Positions 1 to 8,771 of a stretch of DNA of 24,317 nucleotides are shown piece after piece (within the stretch, counting starts at the first letter, position 1; every line of letters begins with the position of its first letter). This DNA comes from Pseudomonadota bacterium (GTDB taxonomy: Bacteria; Pseudomonadota; Gammaproteobacteria; Xanthomonadales; Marinicellaceae), in the NCBI GenBank assembly GCA_008501575.1, contig QQUO01000352.1, forward strand, positions 1 through 24,317. Reading direction: 5' to 3'. Below the pieces are notes generated by a model. It was given only the letters and a program-made list of their open reading frames with translations. It ran no database searches and had not been told where the DNA came from. The translations under genes were made by a program, and so were the position numbers.

Positions 1-580
<580 letters not shown>

Positions 581-1201
581 CTACGCGTCAGCTGCCAAGG
601 TGGCCTCAAATAGTCGCATTTCTTCGCGCATAGAAGCAATTCGCTGTCGAGAGAATGTGCTGTGATTTTCATCGGTTAAGGTGCCACCCAACAATTCCTC
701 CATGCGTTTGGCCACCGGGAATAGGGTGTCCCACAGGTCCAGGGCATCCATCTCGCCGGGCAAAGTCATAATAAATACCAAACCGCTGGTGCGCATATCC
801 ACATCAAAAACGCCGGGTTTGAGCATATTGGCCACCAAAAACAAGACCTTTTTATCGCTGCCCAAACGTCGGTAGCGATAAAACAAATGGTCATCACCAT
901 ACTCCAAACCGGCCTTGTTGGCGGCATCTTTGATCTGATGCCAGTCAAACTGTAAACCATCTTTGGCATGCAAGAACAAGGTGATTATTTTCTTATGAGC
1001 GGCTGGATTTATATCTGTACTGTCAGTGTCTGACTTTGAGGCGGGTGGATCTATACCAATCTCAGGGTCAATATGAAACAGGTCATCACTGTTAACAGTA
1101 ATGTCATTGGGTCTGGCTGACTTAGTATGAAAATAGTAAATCAACACCAGAATAATGATTCCGATAAGGGCAATGATAAGGCGCAGTTCCCAGGGTGACA
1201 C
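581..1201 (-). CDS. zipA: Cell division protein ZipA
   Basis: ZipA anchors the FtsZ ring to the inner membrane. The protein has one N-terminal membrane segment (LRLIIALIGIIILVLIYYF), a short acidic/polar linker and a C-terminal FtsZ-binding domain (about the last 140 residues, with FLHAKDG, LVANMLKPG and IMTLPGEMDALDLWDTLF). The linker is much shorter than in E. coli ZipA. The frame opens at a TTG at 1231, but that codon lies upstream of the start site predicted from the promoter at 1234-1262. I therefore prefer the GTG at 1201, which gives MSPWELRLII and about 206 residues, with the membrane segment close to the N-terminus as in the family. No strong Shine-Dalgarno is visible before either start. 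The stop abuts the ligA ATG. Confidence 0.88.
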   Translation of the reverse strand: MSPWELRLIIALIGIIILVLIYYFHTKSARPNDITVNSDDLFHIDPEIGIDPPASKSDTDSTDINPAAHKKIITLFLHAKDGLQFDWHQIKDAANKAGLEYGDDHLFYRYRRLGSDKKVLFLVANMLKPGVFDVDMRTSGLVFIMTLPGEMDALDLWDTLFPVAKRMEELLGGTLTDENHSTFSRQRIASMREEMRLFEATLAADA

Positions 1202-1233
1202 GGTGACGTTTAAATCCGAGATAAGAAACAAGA

Positions 1234-1262
1234 ATGATACAAAATCAAGCGGTGTTGTTCAA
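1234..1262 (-). promoter_or_regulatory. Predicted sigma-70 promoter of zipA-ligA
   Basis: Reading the minus strand there is a -35 hexamer TTGAAC (1262-1257), a 17-bp spacer and a -10 hexamer TATCAT (1239-1234). The expected start of transcription is near 1227, leaving a leader of about 26 nt before the GTG start of zipA. Hexamers and spacing are seen directly; activity is inferred. Confidence 0.55.
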
Positions 1263-1277
1263 GCCTGAAGGCATGAT

Positions 1278-1300
1278 TGACTGACAAATTTTGTCAGTCA
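1278..1300. promoter_or_regulatory. Perfect 11-1-11 palindrome upstream of the zipA promoter (operator-like)
   Basis: TGACTGACAAA and its exact reverse complement are separated by a single T (11-bp arms, 23 bp overall). The centre at 1289 lies about 62 bp upstream of the transcription start predicted for zipA, the position favoured by class I activators. It could also fold as a hairpin and act in the termination of rep transcription, but no T-run follows it on either strand, so a protein-binding site seems more likely. The binding protein is unknown. Confidence 0.5.
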
Positions 1301-1344
1301 CCAGTATTAAAAGAGACAATTGCATTAATTATGAATCGAGTTCA

Positions 1345-1367
1345 AACCAAAAGCCCTGCTTTTGGTT
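1345..1367 (-). terminator. Possible terminator hairpin downstream of rep
   Basis: AACCAAAAG and CTTTTGGTT form a 9-bp stem around a 5-nt loop, about 120 bp past the rep stop codon. The stem is AT-rich and the T-run after it on the minus strand is very short (TTTG), so this is a weak call. The TTTTGGTTATT at its right arm recurs at 1417-1427. The remaining gap from 1368 to 1483 shows no gene. Confidence 0.25.
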
Positions 1368-1483
1368 ATTCCACCGCCACAGATTTATGCAATGATCTCA
1401 ATAAGTACAAACCCATTTTTGGTTATTGAAAATACCTTGTTATAAATAAGGGTTTAAAGGCTTGTCGGCTTTTAAATAAAAGC

Positions 1484-3445
1484 TTAGTTGTTATGGTTCA
1501 GCTGTGCTTTTAAAGCCGCAAAATGCTGTTTATTTTTTGTTTTTTGGGCGGGGCTATTCGGTGCCATGACAAATTGTTCCGGAATTTCTTCGATAAATCG
1601 GCTGGGTCCATAGATTGGTCGGTCGTAATCCTGACGCCGTTTTCGTTTATTGACGTAGCTGATGGTGAGTTTATGCTGGGCACGGGTCATACCAACATAC
1701 ATGAGACGGCGTTCTTCGGCCAGCGCCTGGTTTTTGTCTTCAGCCTCTTCAAGGCTATTGGCATGGGGCAATAACCCCTCTTCGACACCAATCATAAAAA
1801 CCCGTTTAAATTCGAGACCTTTGGCGGCGTGTAAGGTCATGAGTGCCACACCATTTGAGCCATCGTCATTATGATCCGTTTGTAGCGTTAATTGACTGAC
1901 TAAATCAGTTAAATCGGTGCTGTTGTTTTGGCAGATGGCATCCACCCAGCGCAAAAAGTCAGTAATGAGTTTGCGCTTGTTGGATTTGGCCACCTGGTTG
2001 GCGGTATTGTGTTGTACCCAATTGTGGTAATCAATGTGACTGATTAAACGATGGATTAGCTGGTTTGCAGGTAGTTGCGAGTGCATAAAATCGTTAATCA
2101 TGTGGTGAAAGGCTTGTAACTTGTCAGCCGTTCTGGCTTCAAAATGGTTGCTCAATTTAGCCTGAGCGATAAATTGAAAAAATGAGCGGTTAGACTGGTT
2201 AGCCAGTTGCGCGATTTGTTTGACGGTTTGCATACCGATGCCTCGACGCGGGGTATTAATTATGCGCAAAAAGGCGGTGTTGTCATGTGGGTTAGTCAAC
2301 AAACGAAGATAGGCCATGATGTCTTTGATTTCGATGTAATCAAAAAACGACCGACCACCGGAAATATGATAGGGAATATGATGGTGCCGTAAGGCTTGTT
2401 CAATGGTTCGGGCTTGTCGATTTGAACGGTAAAGAATACCGTAATCAGCGGCTTGATGGTGGCCTTGTTTGATTGAATAATGAATGGCCGTGGCGATGTG
2501 TTCTGCCTCTTCCTCTACCGAATCAAAACAATTAATATCAATTAAATCGCCTTCACCGAGATTACTCCAAATAGTTTTCATATACGGGTGTGGATTATGT
2601 TGTACCACCGCATCCGCGGCCTTGAGAATGTGACTTGTGGAGCGGTAATTTTGTTCTAACTTCACCACCTTTAGGGTGGCAAAATCAGCGGCCAATAACT
2701 GCAAATTTTCAGGGCGGGCACCACGCCAGCCGTAGATTGATTGGTCATCATCTCCGACACAGGTCAGAGCTTGGTTGTCGGCCGTGAGCTGTTTAATCAG
2801 TTGATACTGGCAGGCGTTGGTGTCTTGGTATTCGTCTATCAGTAAATAAGCCACTTTATTTTGCCAGCGTTGCCGAACAACTTCGTTGCCTTGTAGTAAC
2901 CACAGGCTCATGGCAATCAAATCATCAAAGTCAACCGCGTTTATGCTGCTCATATAGCTGAGGTAGCGTCGATAAATATCTTGATTCAATGGATTGCGGC
3001 TACTGACGTCTGTCGGTTTGATACCGGCATTCTTCCAGTCAGAGATTTGCCACTGAATGTCATAGAGTACTTGTTTTTTGAGCCCTTTGGGAACCAGTTC
3101 TTGTAGTACCTGGATGCATTCTGAAGGGTCTAAAATACTGAAACCTGCATGTAAAGCGGTGTGTTTAACTTCAGTTTTTAGCAGTCGTAAGCCCAAGGCG
3201 TGGAAAGTAGAAACATGGATTAAGTCAGCGTGTTGGTACCTTTGTGCCAATCTTTGCTGCATTTCTTTGGCGGCTTTATTGGTAAATGTTATGGCGTATA
3301 ATTGTTCTGGTGGGCAGAATCCCGTTGCCATAATGTGCAGCATTTTTTCAACGATTACCCGGGTTTTACCACAGCCTGCGCCGGATAAAACCAATAAAGG
3401 ACTGCTTAAGTGCCGCACTGCTGCGGCCTGGGCTTGATTCAACAT
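1484..3445 (-). CDS. rep: ATP-dependent DNA helicase Rep (UvrD/Rep superfamily 1A)
   Basis: Rep is a 3'-5' single-stranded DNA translocase that helps replication forks pass protein roadblocks. The 653-residue length is close to that of E. coli Rep. Visible helicase motifs in order: Walker A GAGCGKT (residues 22-28), TFTNKAAKEM (Ia), Walker B LLIDEYQDTN, GDDDQSIYGWRGARPENL (motif III region), LEQNYRS (IV), LMTLHAAKGLEF (V) and LMYVGMTRAQ (VI). The GDDDQSIYxWRGARPxNL signature and the overall order favour Rep over UvrD or PcrA. Walker A carries Cys where Ser is usual in this family (GAGSGKT); the GxxxxGKT pattern is kept, so activity should be unaffected. It starts 5 bp after the stop of the GGDEF-EAL gene and is the last gene of the long minus-strand operon. 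Confidence 0.94.
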   Translation of the reverse strand: MLNQAQAAAVRHLSSPLLVLSGAGCGKTRVIVEKMLHIMATGFCPPEQLYAITFTNKAAKEMQQRLAQRYQHADLIHVSTFHALGLRLLKTEVKHTALHAGFSILDPSECIQVLQELVPKGLKKQVLYDIQWQISDWKNAGIKPTDVSSRNPLNQDIYRRYLSYMSSINAVDFDDLIAMSLWLLQGNEVVRQRWQNKVAYLLIDEYQDTNACQYQLIKQLTADNQALTCVGDDDQSIYGWRGARPENLQLLAADFATLKVVKLEQNYRSTSHILKAADAVVQHNPHPYMKTIWSNLGEGDLIDINCFDSVEEEAEHIATAIHYSIKQGHHQAADYGILYRSNRQARTIEQALRHHHIPYHISGGRSFFDYIEIKDIMAYLRLLTNPHDNTAFLRIINTPRRGIGMQTVKQIAQLANQSNRSFFQFIAQAKLSNHFEARTADKLQAFHHMINDFMHSQLPANQLIHRLISHIDYHNWVQHNTANQVAKSNKRKLITDFLRWVDAICQNNSTDLTDLVSQLTLQTDHNDDGSNGVALMTLHAAKGLEFKRVFMIGVEEGLLPHANSLEEAEDKNQALAEERRLMYVGMTRAQHKLTISYVNKRKRRQDYDRPIYGPSRFIEEIPEQFVMAPNSPAQKTKNKQHFAALKAQLNHNN

Positions 3446-3450
3446 AGAAA

Positions 3451-6216
3451 TTATGACTTGGCGGCAGGTTCTAAAATGGTGTGTAAATCCCCCGGGTGAC
3501 CGAATAAATAGCCCTGGAAAAAATCACAGCCGAGTTTTTTTAACAATTGAAATTGTGCTTCGGTTTCCACCCCTTCTGCCACAGTTTTTAAATTAAGGTT
3601 GCGAGCCATTGAAGTAATGGTGCGAATAATTACCTCAGCATTGTCATCGGATTGGATGTCATCAATAAAGCTTTTATCGATTTTAAGAAAATCAATCGGT
3701 AATTGTCGCAGGTATTGTAAAGACGAATAACCGGTGCCGAAATCATCAATGGCAATCTGCACACCGAACTCCTTAAGTCGATTAAATTTATACTGAATTT
3801 CATTAAAATTACCCACCACCACACCCTCGGTTAATTCAATGGTTAAGCTATTGGGTTTAATATTAAACTGGCTGATGATTTGTTCTATGTATTTAATGAA
3901 GCCCTGTTGGTGGAATTGTTTTGAACTGACATTGATAGATATGTTATGGCCTGATTCACTGGCTGTGAAGCAGGCATTTGAAATAACCCAGCGACCCAGT
4001 GATTGGATTAAATCGGTGTCTTCAGCCACTGGAATAAATTCATCAGGGTAAATGGTGCGACCATCTTGGAAGATACGAATTAAGGCTTCAAAGCTGACTA
4101 TTTGACGATCGCTATTGACCATCGGTTGGTATTTTAAAATGAAGCTGTCTTCATTGACGGCATGGCGTAACACCTGTTCCACATAAAGTATCTGGTCGTT
4201 GTGTTGTTTCATGCTTTGATGGTACATGGTTACTTGATTGCGGCCTTGTTCTTTGGAGCGGTACATGGCCACATCGGCTTGTCTGATAATGTCGTTGACG
4301 GTGTTGCTTTCGTTGGGGTAAATAGAGACGCCGATACTGACCGTACAAATATGTTGGTGGTGATCAATTTGATAAGGTTTGGCCAGGGTTTGTATAATGT
4401 CTTCTGCCAGCATCACCACTTGTACAGCGGCATCATTGGCACTTTGGTATTCACAGTTGGTAACCAACACAAATTCGTCACCCCCAAAGCGGGCTATGAG
4501 ATTAAATTCATCCTGATAGAGCTTCAGACGGTTGCTTATTTTTAACAGCAGCTGATCACCAAAATGATGGCCCAGGGCATCATTCAAGACTTTAAAGCGA
4601 TCCATGTCTAAAAAAAGTACGGCACCGAATTCCTGTTGGGATTGCCCCTGTCGAATCAGTTCATTGAGTACCTGCTGTAGCTGTTGTCGATTGGGTAAAT
4701 TAGTCAGTGGGTCGTGAAATGCCAAGTGACGAATTTTTTGGGCGTTGGTTTTCTCATCGTTGATGTCCACCATCATGCCCATTATTTCTTGGGTTTGGTC
4801 AAAATCTTCAGGCAGGTATAAAGTGTCTTTAAACCAGCGATAACCACCATCGGCATGTCTTATGCGGTAACTAATGGTGATGTTTTGATGTTTGAAAATT
4901 TTCTGGAATAATGCCTGTTTAAAACGGCTGAGGTCATCAGGATGAATTTTACCCATGAGAAAATGGGGTTCTGTGAGCCACTGCTTAACAGGATAACCCA
5001 ATAAAGACTTGGCTTCGGTGCTGACAAACTTGATTTGATCTTCCTTGATATTAACCTTCCAAAAAATCACCGGATGGCTTTCGATGATGCGTTTGTAATC
5101 TAAATTGGTTTGTGCCAGTTTTTCATTGGTTTTATTCAGGTCTTTGGTTCGTTCAGCCACCGTTTGCGCGATGGTGTAATTTTTGCCACTTAAAATCAAC
5201 ATAATAAAAGTGATAAAGGCCGCAAAAAATATACCGACCAGTAAGGTTAACCATAAACTTTGTGGTGTATTGGCCAAAAATAAATCATTATTTGGGGCAA
5301 TAAAAAGTACATAGTCGGTGTCACCGATGCGTATCTGGGATTCATGAATATAGTCCTTAAAACGAGAAACTCGGACGTCTTTATTGTAATAAATCAGTTG
5401 TCTTTGATTGCCGTTTAATTGATAAACCCTGACCACATAGTGTTTAACAGTGTAAACAGGGTCTTGTTGTTGTAAGTTATTGAGTAATTGGTCAATGTCT
5501 TGTGGGCCTTGTTTAAACTGATTGACCAGCACACTTAATTGGCTTTGAATGCCCTCATTAACCCGATCAATTTGAAATTGTCTAAAGGAGTTAAACAACA
5601 GATAAATAAGAATAAAAGAAACCAAAACCGGTAAGCTTAAGCTGACAATTCGGATACGCCATAAAGACCTGGGTTGGGCAAAAAGTGTTAACATTATGGG
5701 CGTAAAAATCAGAACGCTCATAATATCGCCTATATACCACAGAAAGCTCTTGGTAAAAAAATTGTCATCGGTAAAAAAGCCGACTTGATTGAGCAGAATA
5801 ATGAACAACAAACTGGTCACAGCCATCGGAATAATGGCTGCAAAAAGGAAAAATTTCGCCACTGACCTAAAATTAAGCAGTAATAATTGATTGCCCAAAA
5901 CATGCACAACCCATGTGCCTGCTATTATTGGACGGGCGATATTCAAAGTATAAAAAAGAAAATTGTATAGGGTATCGACATTCCAGCCAAATTGCTGATG
6001 AACTTTGTAGATCAATAAACTGTTAAGTAATTCGCCCAGTAACAGACCGGGAATAATGCGACCACGCCATATGATAACTGCACCCACGCCCAAGCCGGCA
6101 GCCGGCCAAATAGCCAAGGTCGGTCTGACAAAATAATAATAAGCCACATAGCAAACCGCGGCATAAATGGCCGCGAATAACATATTGGTCAGAATCAATT
6201 TTAAGGTCTTGTTCAA
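3451..6216 (-). CDS. Membrane cyclic-di-GMP enzyme: MASE1-PAS-GGDEF-EAL
   Basis: This is a dual-domain cyclic-di-GMP protein. Numbering from the longest frame (ATG at 6354): MASE1-like multi-helix membrane sensor about 50-255 with the AIWPAAGLGVGAV segment, a periplasmic stretch about 255-365, one further membrane helix about 367-390, a short coiled linker, PAS about 420-535, GGDEF about 540-710 and EAL about 735-960. The cyclase motif is intact (FGGDEF, GGDEF at 624-628). The EAL domain keeps FEALIR, ELTE, DDFGTGYSSL, DFLKIDKSF and AEGVET, as active phosphodiesterases do. The RxxD inhibitory site expected five residues before GGDEF is absent (DEFN there). The longest frame would overlap mutM by 44 bp with a poor N-terminus. 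I prefer the TTG at 6216, which has AAGGG just upstream (about 921 residues); ATG 6183 is the alternative. It lies 5 bp before rep. Confidence 0.9.
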   Translation of the reverse strand: MNKTLKLILTNMLFAAIYAAVCYVAYYYFVRPTLAIWPAAGLGVGAVIIWRGRIIPGLLLGELLNSLLIYKVHQQFGWNVDTLYNFLFYTLNIARPIIAGTWVVHVLGNQLLLLNFRSVAKFFLFAAIIPMAVTSLLFIILLNQVGFFTDDNFFTKSFLWYIGDIMSVLIFTPIMLTLFAQPRSLWRIRIVSLSLPVLVSFILIYLLFNSFRQFQIDRVNEGIQSQLSVLVNQFKQGPQDIDQLLNNLQQQDPVYTVKHYVVRVYQLNGNQRQLIYYNKDVRVSRFKDYIHESQIRIGDTDYVLFIAPNNDLFLANTPQSLWLTLLVGIFFAAFITFIMLILSGKNYTIAQTVAERTKDLNKTNEKLAQTNLDYKRIIESHPVIFWKVNIKEDQIKFVSTEAKSLLGYPVKQWLTEPHFLMGKIHPDDLSRFKQALFQKIFKHQNITISYRIRHADGGYRWFKDTLYLPEDFDQTQEIMGMMVDINDEKTNAQKIRHLAFHDPLTNLPNRQQLQQVLNELIRQGQSQQEFGAVLFLDMDRFKVLNDALGHHFGDQLLLKISNRLKLYQDEFNLIARFGGDEFVLVTNCEYQSANDAAVQVVMLAEDIIQTLAKPYQIDHHQHICTVSIGVSIYPNESNTVNDIIRQADVAMYRSKEQGRNQVTMYHQSMKQHNDQILYVEQVLRHAVNEDSFILKYQPMVNSDRQIVSFEALIRIFQDGRTIYPDEFIPVAEDTDLIQSLGRWVISNACFTASESGHNISINVSSKQFHQQGFIKYIEQIISQFNIKPNSLTIELTEGVVVGNFNEIQYKFNRLKEFGVQIAIDDFGTGYSSLQYLRQLPIDFLKIDKSFIDDIQSDDNAEVIIRTITSMARNLNLKTVAEGVETEAQFQLLKKLGCDFFQGYLFGHPGDLHTILEPAAKS

Positions 6217-6310
6217 GTTTCCCTTTTTAAGGTATGTTTTATCATGATAATAACAAAAAATTGGAGGCGTAGGAATATTTAAATCGACTTGTCTGGCATA
6301 AGGTGTTTTG

Positions 6311-7126
6311 CTAATGTTGGCAATGCGGGCAAAAAAAACTGCTGCGATTGCCAATGCTTAGTTTTTTAATGGGTTTATGACAGACGGTACAGGCTTGCTT
6401 GTCGCGACCATATACCAGTAATTGTTGTTGAAAATAACCGGGTTTGCCGTCACTGTCACTAAAATCCTGTAAGGTGGTGCCGCCAGCTCTGATGGCTTGT
6501 TTTAGGACAGATTTAATGTCCTCGGCTAACGTTTGGTATCGTTGCAAAGAGATACGAGATGCGGTTCTTTTGGGATGAATACCGGCTTTAAACAGTGCTT
6601 CAGAAGCATAAATATTTCCAACCCCCACCACCACCTGAGCATTCATAATAAAATTCTTAACCGCCACGGTGCGGTTTCGGGCGGCATTTTTTAGCCATTC
6701 ACCGTTGAATTCTTCACTGAGGGGTTCAGGGCCCAGGGAGGCCAGTAAAGGATGTAGTTCAGGGCGATCATCGCTCAGTAATATGCAACCAAAACGCCTG
6801 GGATCATGAAAACGTAAAGATTGGCCACCGACTAAATCGGCCACAAAATGGTCATGTTTCTTGAGCGATTGTGATGCCGTGACCACAGACATGGAGCCGG
6901 ACATACCTAAATGAATAATCAGATGGCGGCCATCGCTTAGTTTGATTAACAAGTATTTCCCTCGACGCCGTAATTCAGTGATTCTCTGGCCTGTGATATC
7001 AACAATGTTGGATGGAATCGGCCAACGCAATTGTGCTTGGTGAACCGTAACACGGTCAATGGTCTTATCAAGAATATATTGTTGTAAACCACGTCGTGTG
7101 GTTTCCACCTCAGGCAGTTCAGGCAT
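6311..7126 (-). CDS. mutM: Formamidopyrimidine-DNA glycosylase MutM (Fpg)
   Basis: MutM removes 8-oxoguanine and formamidopyrimidines from DNA by base excision with AP-lyase activity. The N-terminus is exactly the family signature MPELPEVETTRRGL: after Met removal, Pro1 is the Schiff-base nucleophile and Glu2 the catalytic acid. Also visible are the LGMSGS segment, the VGNIYASEALF helix-two-turn-helix region and the C-terminal zinc finger with CTVC and CPHC, ending in Gln-His. At 271 residues it is the usual length. The start lies 2 bp after the nudC stop, so it is co-transcribed with nudC. mutM beside nudC puts two nucleotide-damage or nucleotide-cleansing enzymes together, although NudC's main role is now thought to be NAD-cap removal from RNA. 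Confidence 0.97.
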   Translation of the reverse strand: MPELPEVETTRRGLQQYILDKTIDRVTVHQAQLRWPIPSNIVDITGQRITELRRRGKYLLIKLSDGRHLIIHLGMSGSMSVVTASQSLKKHDHFVADLVGGQSLRFHDPRRFGCILLSDDRPELHPLLASLGPEPLSEEFNGEWLKNAARNRTVAVKNFIMNAQVVVGVGNIYASEALFKAGIHPKRTASRISLQRYQTLAEDIKSVLKQAIRAGGTTLQDFSDSDGKPGYFQQQLLVYGRDKQACTVCHKPIKKLSIGNRSSFFCPHCQH

Positions 7127-7128
7127 TG

Positions 7129-8013
7129 TTACAGTGGTTGGCCGACAAATTGGCTGATTAAGCTATTGGCGACGGTAAAGCGTGGCGCCAGAATAATTGA
7201 GCCTTCTTGTTGGCAGTTGATGAGTTCTTGTTTTGAAAACCAGCGTACATCCTCCATTTCTTCGTCTAAGCGGATGTCTTCGGAAATACCGTCAGCTTGA
7301 AAAGCCAGCATTAATGAGGCCGGAAATGGCCATGGTTGTGAACCGAAATAGCGGACATTTTTAATGCGGATGTTGGACTCTTCATAGACTTCACGATAAA
7401 CCGCATCTTCAATGGTTTCTCCGGCTTCCACAAATCCTGCCAGGGTAGAATAAACCCCCGGCTTCCAGTTGTGTTTACGGCCCAGAAGGCACCGATCATC
7501 CCGGGTGACCAATACGATGATGGCCGGTTCGATGCGAGGCCACTGGGCGTGGCCGTTACTACACAGCATTTTATGGCCGACGCTTTCAATTTGGTTTAAT
7601 TCGCCACATATTGAACAATATTTTTTTTGCCGTTGCCATAAGTCAAGGCCTCGTGAATACAAAGCAATGTGCCCTAAATCTTCATCCAAAGCCATGGCAT
7701 ATTCGCGCACGGATTCAAACTGGCCGTTAAATTGCTGTTCCAAATACGCCGCTTCCGATTCGGTTAAACCACAACTAAACCAAAGCTCATCGTGCAAGAT
7801 TCCTAAAAAACTTTCTCTTTCCGGTTGTCCCACGGACTTGTCGGAAATATAAAAAGGGTCTTGCTGTTCAGGATAAAGATGTTTGCCCTCGAACACCGGC
7901 AGGTAATGACAGGTTTTTATTTTTTTAAGTTGCTCAATGCGATTTTTTTGGTTGCGCATATCGGCGCAACGATCTAATTCTGTCCAGGTAAAATAAATGT
8001 GATCACTGTTCAT
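7129..8013 (-). CDS. nudC: NAD+/NADH pyrophosphatase and NAD-RNA decapping enzyme NudC
   Basis: NudC is a Nudix hydrolase that cleaves NAD(H) and removes NAD caps from RNA 5' ends. Seen: a variable N-terminal domain, a zinc-ribbon region (CSIC ... LCSNGH), the Nudix box [20 protein letters not shown] with its REVYEE core, and the [12 protein letters not shown] motif that marks the NADH-pyrophosphatase subfamily. The fourth zinc ligand is not a Cys in the usual CxxC spacing: the second half-site reads C-S-N-G-H, so His may substitute or the zinc site may be altered. The frame opens at 8040, but I choose the ATG at 8013, which overlaps the erpA stop as ATGA and gives 294 residues beginning MNSDHIYF; this implies coupling to erpA. 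Confidence 0.93.
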   Translation of the reverse strand: MNSDHIYFTWTELDRCADMRNQKNRIEQLKKIKTCHYLPVFEGKHLYPEQQDPFYISDKSVGQPERESFLGILHDELWFSCGLTESEAAYLEQQFNGQFESVREYAMALDEDLGHIALYSRGLDLWQRQKKYCSICGELNQIESVGHKMLCSNGHAQWPRIEPAIIVLVTRDDRCLLGRKHNWKPGVYSTLAGFVEAGETIEDAVYREVYEESNIRIKNVRYFGSQPWPFPASLMLAFQADGISEDIRLDEEMEDVRWFSKQELINCQQEGSIILAPRFTVANSLISQFVGQPL

Positions 8014-8339
8014 ATGGCAAACGAACTGCCACAACCACAAGTGGTTTTGGCGTTGGGGTTATTCACCACAAATCGCGAGCCTTGCAAATCTTCTAAATAG
8101 TCAATGGTGGAGCCCATTAAATATGGGTAGCTCATGGGATCAATCATCACCATAACGCCTTCTGATTCAATGGTCATGTCATCGGCATCGCTGTCTTCTT
8201 CGAAAGCAAATCCGTATTGAAATCCTGAGCAGCCACCACCAATGATATAAACCCTGAATTTTAGATCAGGGTTCATTTCTTCGAGTACCAGCTGATTAAT
8301 TTTTTTGGCAGCCGGTGGGCTAATAATAATGTCACTCAT
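8010..8339 (-). CDS. erpA: Iron-sulfur cluster insertion protein ErpA (A-type carrier)
   Basis: ErpA carries and inserts Fe-S clusters into target proteins, including isoprenoid-synthesis enzymes. The 109-residue protein has the A-type carrier fold signature: [16 protein letters not shown] near residues 29-44 with the first ligand Cys, and the C-terminal [14 protein letters not shown] with the CxC pair. The segment LKFRVYI, the DPMS motif and the end SSFAI match ErpA better than IscA or SufA. The start overlaps the upstream bactofilin stop by 8 bp, and its stop overlaps the nudC start as ATGA, so it lies inside one operon. It stands alone here, with no isc or suf genes nearby. Confidence 0.95.
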   Translation of the reverse strand: MSDIIISPPAAKKINQLVLEEMNPDLKFRVYIIGGGCSGFQYGFAFEEDSDADDMTIESEGVMVMIDPMSYPYLMGSTIDYLEDLQGSRFVVNNPNAKTTCGCGSSFAI

Positions 8340-8766
8340 GCTGTTGGTCTTTGGCTTGTTTATCGTGTTTATTTATGTGGGTAACCTCGCCACCCTGGTA
8401 AATGAGTTGGCCATTCACTTGTGAGCCGGTTTCCATTTCAATATTGACATAATAGATGTTGCCACTGATGCGTGCCTGGCTGAGCACTTCTATTTTGCCG
8501 GTGGCCGTGATGTCACCGTCAATGGTGCCGTTAATTACTAAATTACCGGCTTTAATGGTGCCCTTGACGCCGCCATTTTCACTGATGGTTAAGGTGTCGT
8601 TGTCATTTTCGGCAATGATGGAGCCCTCGACACGACCATCAAGATGCATCATGCCATTGAACGTCATATCACCTTTTAAACGGGTACTTTGACCGATAAG
8701 TGTGTCTAATTGTTGTTGGTTGTTTTGTGCCATGTTAGTCTCTGGTTTTCGTTTTTTGTTAAACAT
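8332..8766 (-). CDS. Bactofilin (polymer-forming cytoskeletal protein)
   Basis: Bactofilins are small beta-helical proteins that polymerise without nucleotide at the membrane and act in cell shape, wall modification or polar organisation. After a basic N-terminus (MFNKKRKPE) comes a repetitive right-handed beta-helix domain at about residues 20-115 with the expected periodic pattern: [50 protein letters not shown], and [14 protein letters not shown]. The polar C-terminal tail ([12 protein letters not shown]) is typical. The frame opens with a TTG at 8775 that overlaps the previous stop (TTGA), but the ATG at 8766 gives the usual bactofilin N-terminus and about 144 residues; an internal ATG at 8733 also exists. 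It lies between a coiled-coil membrane protein and erpA. Pairing with a membrane coiled-coil partner fits a scaffold role, which is inference. Confidence 0.9.
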   Translation of the reverse strand: MFNKKRKPETNMAQNNQQQLDTLIGQSTRLKGDMTFNGMMHLDGRVEGSIIAENDNDTLTISENGGVKGTIKAGNLVINGTIDGDITATGKIEVLSQARISGNIYYVNIEMETGSQVNGQLIYQGGEVTHINKHDKQAKDQQHE

Positions 8767-8771
8767 TGTTT

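Noticed and set aside
3078..3437. 119-codon plus-strand frame opposite rep
   Set aside because: It overlaps the N-terminal helicase motifs of rep on the other strand and has no family resemblance; a shadow frame.
7469..7852. 127-codon plus-strand frame opposite nudC
   Set aside because: It is antisense to the Nudix box and zinc ribbon; no motifs or ribosome site.
8014..8040. Upstream start of nudC at 8040
   Set aside because: It would overlap erpA by 31 bp; the ATG at 8013 forms the common ATGA overlap and gives a sensible N-terminus.
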